From Andrena cerasifolii (taxonomy: Eukaryota > Arthropoda > Insecta > Hymenoptera > Andrenidae): a stretch of DNA of 64,000 bases. The notes beneath the pieces are model-generated. The model was not told the DNA's origin and did not search any database. It saw only the letters and a list, made by a program, of their open reading frames with translations. The stretch is taken from assembly GCF_050908995.1 (NCBI RefSeq), contig NC_135133.1, positions 6,614,001 through 6,678,000 of the forward strand. Direction: 5' to 3'. A program made the position numbers and the translations under genes. Positions within the stretch are counted from its first letter, which is position 1; every line of letters starts with the position of its first letter. This document shows positions 60,282 to 64,000 of this stretch, piece by piece.

Positions 60282-62203
60282 TTTTCTGTAATTCCTCACT
60301 TCAGTGTTTTCTCCATTCCCTTCCCTCATTCCCTATTCGTGCACCAAATACTAATAGAGCATTCATTTCACAATTTTGAAGGACGCTTCGTATTTGATCG
60401 ACTCCAGGACAAACTGGTGGACAGCAGCCGGGCCAGCTAATTGCCGATTAATTTCCCAAGTTAAATCGCCTGTAAGAATTCGATTTAATGGACGTTACAC
60501 CCATAAAGCCGGGGCGCGGTGCCTCCATCAACCTGCTTATGGTTGTTTTCGCCGGGCATTCCGAGATATCACTCTTCGATAGCTCGAATGAGATCATTCG
60601 ACCGGGTGGAGCGCACGGGCGGAGCGTCGTAGGTGTGCTCGGCGTTTTTGCGTGCGACTGAAAAGCAGGTTGCCCGCTAACGGCGGGATTCGATAAGTTT
60701 ATTTAAATGAATTGTTGAGACGCGCTAGTGCCGCGATCTCTCTTTCCACGGGCGGCTGCATTCCGGGCTCTCGCGTGGGATATGCGTGCCGGTCGAATCG
60801 CTAAATTGCTGGCCGATATTTCCCAGTGCCCCCCGCCGGACCGGGGAAAGAGGAGGAAGGAGGGAAAAGAAGTCAAAGTTTTCGCACGGGAATGGCATTT
60901 GGCTAGCCCACGCGTGTGTGCGAGTGTTTCAGCGCGCACGTGGGAAGTAAGTTGTAAGCGGTGATGCAACACGTGGACACGGATGCAAATATAAGTCGGC
61001 AACAGTTCGCATATAATTACACCTTACTGTATTTAGTTTTACGACTGTGTAACGTCCAGGCCTGAATGTCTCGCCTTTCAAGTACCGCGGTCTCTCCCCT
61101 ATCTTTCCCTGGCCAATAAAGGAAACGCGCTGAAAAGCCACGAGGATAGCTCGTAGCTGTGTCCAACAACTGTCTTCTAGGACGTCGTTCAATTAATAAA
61201 TGAATTATGCATCGACGAGCGCGGAGAAGATGCTCCAGCTAAAATTACCCCGAAACCATCGTTTACTGAATATAGCCCTGATAAATTCGACCGCCAGACG
61301 CTCCAAGCGCCTAAACGAGATCGAGGATGGCCTCTTGCGTAACCCGCTGGAGATAGATCCCCGAACGTTTCGGAAAGAGTCGGCTCTAACGATAAAAAAT
61401 ACATCACCTTAATCAGTAAGTAATTCCCAGCAACAACCCATCTTCAACGTTCACATCCGTCTCTGCTAAATGAATTAAATACTATCGCTAATAAACAGGA
61501 AATAAATCCAAACTATGGTTAGATTCTTGAAGGGTAAAAGGAAAAACAGGGAATGTCCATTTTTAGTGATTCTGTGATGTACGACGTATTTTGTTGGTGG
61601 CAACTGGGAGCACTAAATTGTTAAATTACAGTGGGTTATAAAGTAGATAAATTTCGCTTAAATTGAGTTATTGCTGCCAGGTAGCAGAAAAATAGTTCAT
61701 CTATTTGTATGTTAAATAAGAAAGCCATATCTGTATTAAAACTGAAGATGTAACAGTTTATATTTCGGACGTATTTGAAATCGATGCCTGATTTTGGACG
61801 TATCTAAAAAAAGTTTCCTTTGGAGTTTATGAAATATTTTACGGGTTTGTCACAGATACTTAGATACCTTTTTATCCAGATTTAATATTTAACCTAATCT
61901 GATTTATGTAGCATACCGATGGCATAGCACAGAATACTAAACGTCATTTATCTCAGAACCACCTTTTGACCAGATACGCCCTTTCGAATTAGCACGGCAG
62001 AAATGTCCACATAAGACTATGTTAGACTTGGTGTATTAAAAACAGAAAGTGTCCACCCTCCGCTGGAACGAAACAAGAAATGTCCCCAGGCTTCCTATTT
62101 GCACTATGTATTTCTGATTAGCGTAAGCCCGCGGACTTCACTGTGCACACATCCTTCTTTTGATAATAATAGAAGTGACCATTTATTTTGTCACAGTATT
62201 CTG
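60282..62203. other. Intergenic sequence, nothing recognised
   Basis: No protein-like frame; AT-rich from about 61400 on, possibly old repeat sequence without visible ends. Confidence 0.35.
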
Positions 62204-62465
62204 CAGTGGTCTGCCCTTGTTAGTTAAAATGTCCTATCTAGCATTTTTCCCTATTTCAAGAAATATTTAAATGCTTAAAGCTCCACACGTCTCTTACCTT
62301 TCAAGTGGTTAGAAAACCCTACGTGCCTCGCAGAGATCTAGAAACAGTCTAATTTATTAATTTTTTTATAAGGACGGCAGAAAGAAAACGTCAAAACTTC
62401 AGTTTTCTCGGATGTTTCGAAATGCTAGATAGGATATTTCAACTAAGAAGGGCAGTGTTCCACTT
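62204..62465. mobile_element. Inverted-repeat MITE, CAGTGG ends
   Basis: The left arm CAGTGGTCTGCCCTTGTTAG and the right arm (reverse complement AAGTGGAACACTGCCCTTCTTAG) align with small indels through TCCTATCTAGCATTT, about 48 bases. The interior is about 165 bp. The target duplication is unclear; hAT-like by its CAGTG start. Confidence 0.65.
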
Positions 62466-63797
62466 GAAACATATAAAAACAATGTGAAACAATTATCTCT
62501 TTGCTCGGATCTTTCCTGATACCTAATTAGAGTAAGTACAAATTGTTCATATCAAAAACAATCCAGTTAAGTTCATCGAACCTTGTTTCTGACGGACTAA
62601 AGTATTAAAACTTGATTTTCTCGATAAATCTGTTTCGTGACATTCCTTGTTTTTACCCTAAAATTCCCACCCGTCACCACGGTTCCTCGACTTCCCCGCA
62701 GCGTGCCGAGGCGGCAGAAAAATGTCGCGCCCGGGACCGCTCTATCGCAACGTTCAAAAGAGGCTGCCGTGGTCCCCGAGGTGTGCCAGCTCGGTGCGCG
62801 TAAACGCGCGCCTCCTCGCGATATATTTACGCGAACGGGGAGACTTCTGTAAAACGGTGGCACCGGTCCAGCAGCCACGATACGGAAATAGATTTCGGCT
62901 TGGTGGCGATGCAACAGCTTCGCGTAGAGCGCGAGGCAGTCGGAGGCAGCCAGTACCGTGACGACCAGTTCCCGAGGAAAACCGGAGAAATCGCCTCCTT
63001 CGAGGTCCCACATGAATGTGAGTCTCTCGCTGATCTTCCTTTCACGAGGTGTGCATTATCCGGCGCATCGGCCCGATCCCGGGCCACGGAGTGCCGTCTT
63101 TTGTTCACCATCCCCGCCGCGGGGCCGCGATAACACGGTGCATCGGCCCGCAAAGTGCTCGCGATACACCTCGCGGTTCGCTCGTCAGCCCGATGTCGAT
63201 GACTCCTCCCGTCGGGGTGAACGTGTCGGCGCCGAGGAAAATGGACGGTGCCTCTCCTCTTTCCCTGGCGAGGTTGCGTAAATACGCGGACAGGGAAGCT
63301 CGGCCGAGCACAGCTTCCTTCGCGGCGGCAATTAGAGCTGCCGAACCGAGAGCGCCGCGTAAATTGTGCTTTCACTGGCTCCGCTCTCGCTGGAGGAGAC
63401 AAAAGAGCCGAATATGGTGGGCCGAGTTCTCGCGAGCGGGGGCAAACGTGGACGCGCTTGTCTCTCGCGGAAGTCCCCTGGATCTCGCGGCGGAGTGCAC
63501 CGTGAACGAGGGCAGGATCGGTTTGTTTATGAAGGGGACAGGCTGGGCGCGCTCTAAGTACTATTACCCGGCCGAAAGAAGATCCCCAAGAGGCGGGCTC
63601 GGGCGATACAGTCCGTCGCTATGACGATTGGTCGAATCACCTATTTGGGCACACTTTTAAAGACGCGGCACACGTATTTTGGTTATTGGCTGAAGTAGGC
63701 ACATGATTGTCGCACCGCGCGACGAAGAGAGCGAACAAAACACATCGAGATCGAGTGGAATAGAGCGATCTGACCGACGAGCGCCAAAGCAATAGCG
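62466..63797. other. GC-rich non-coding sequence
   Basis: At 62600-63650 frames are open on both strands simultaneously, typical of CpG-rich DNA without codon constraint. No known protein family was recognised, though a CpG-rich promoter of a gene beyond the window is possible. Confidence 0.3.
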
Positions 63798-64000
63798 TAG
63801 GCATCTCAAATAGTTAACCATTAATATATAATAACATAAAAATTTCCTTATTTTTCACAATATATTCAGGAAAGTATTATCATTGGTTTGGTTAGATTTT
63901 TCTGATTAAAATAAGCCCAAACGCAATCTCGCCCAGATTGTTTGAAAAATAAGAAAATTTTTATGTTATTATATATTAATGGTTAACCGTCTGAGATGCC
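63798..64000. mobile_element. TA-flanked MITE with inverted repeats of about 60 bp
   Basis: TA at 63798-63799, then GGCATCTCAAATAGTTAACC. The window ends with the inverted partner (reverse complement GGCATCTCAGACGGTTAACC). Both continue through ATTAATATATAATAACATAA and into TTATTTTTCA. The element is 201 bp (63800-64000). The right TA would be the next two bases outside the window. No coding sequence. Confidence 0.85.

Noticed and set aside
62827..63624. 191-codon frames on both strands
   Set aside because: Mutually antisense, Arg/Ser/Pro-rich, in a GC-rich block with few stop codons; no family resemblance.

Overview
The window reads as insect nuclear DNA, most likely hymenopteran. The evidence is two insect-type protein genes with canonical GT-AG introns, abundant CpG outside the genes, and many short terminal-inverted-repeat (TIR) elements. 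I saw no bacterial operons, rRNA, tRNA or CRISPR. The order assignment is inference from style and protein similarity recalled from known families, not from a search.

Two genes can be supported. (1) An intronless Toll-family receptor lies on the minus strand at 1003-4914 (1303 aa): signal peptide, two LRR blocks around a Cys-rich module, one membrane pass and an intracellular TIR domain. It best fits the 18-wheeler/Toll-7 clade, but its TIR box 2 (BB loop) is unusually altered. (2) A hillarin orthologue lies on the minus strand at 40933-55775. I resolved 11 coding exons whose phases join into one 833-residue protein: LIM domain, linker, charged coiled-coil region, transglutaminase-like domain and C-terminal domains. 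The three residues where a catalytic Cys-His-Asp triad would sit appear to be substituted. The genes point the same way, are about 36 kb apart and have no obvious functional link: one is a surface receptor for adhesion or immune signalling, the other a cytoskeletal/cytokinesis-associated scaffold.

Layout: 1-1002 sequence downstream of the Toll gene; 1003-4914 Toll; 4915-5.7 kb its upstream flank; 5.7-40.9 kb a gene-poor interval with many small transposon-derived elements; 40.9-55.8 kb hillarin, whose two large introns (4.7 and 5.6 kb) also hold elements; 55.8-64 kb non-coding flank with more elements.

The most striking content outside the genes is a diverse set of non-autonomous DNA transposons. 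Some are flanked by TTAA (piggyBac-like), some by TA (Tc1/mariner/pogo-like), and some by 8-bp duplications (hAT-like). Several are almost complete palindromes that would transcribe into long hairpins. One element carries a relic reading frame resembling the N-terminal helix-turn-helix of pogo-type transposases. I found no intact transposase.
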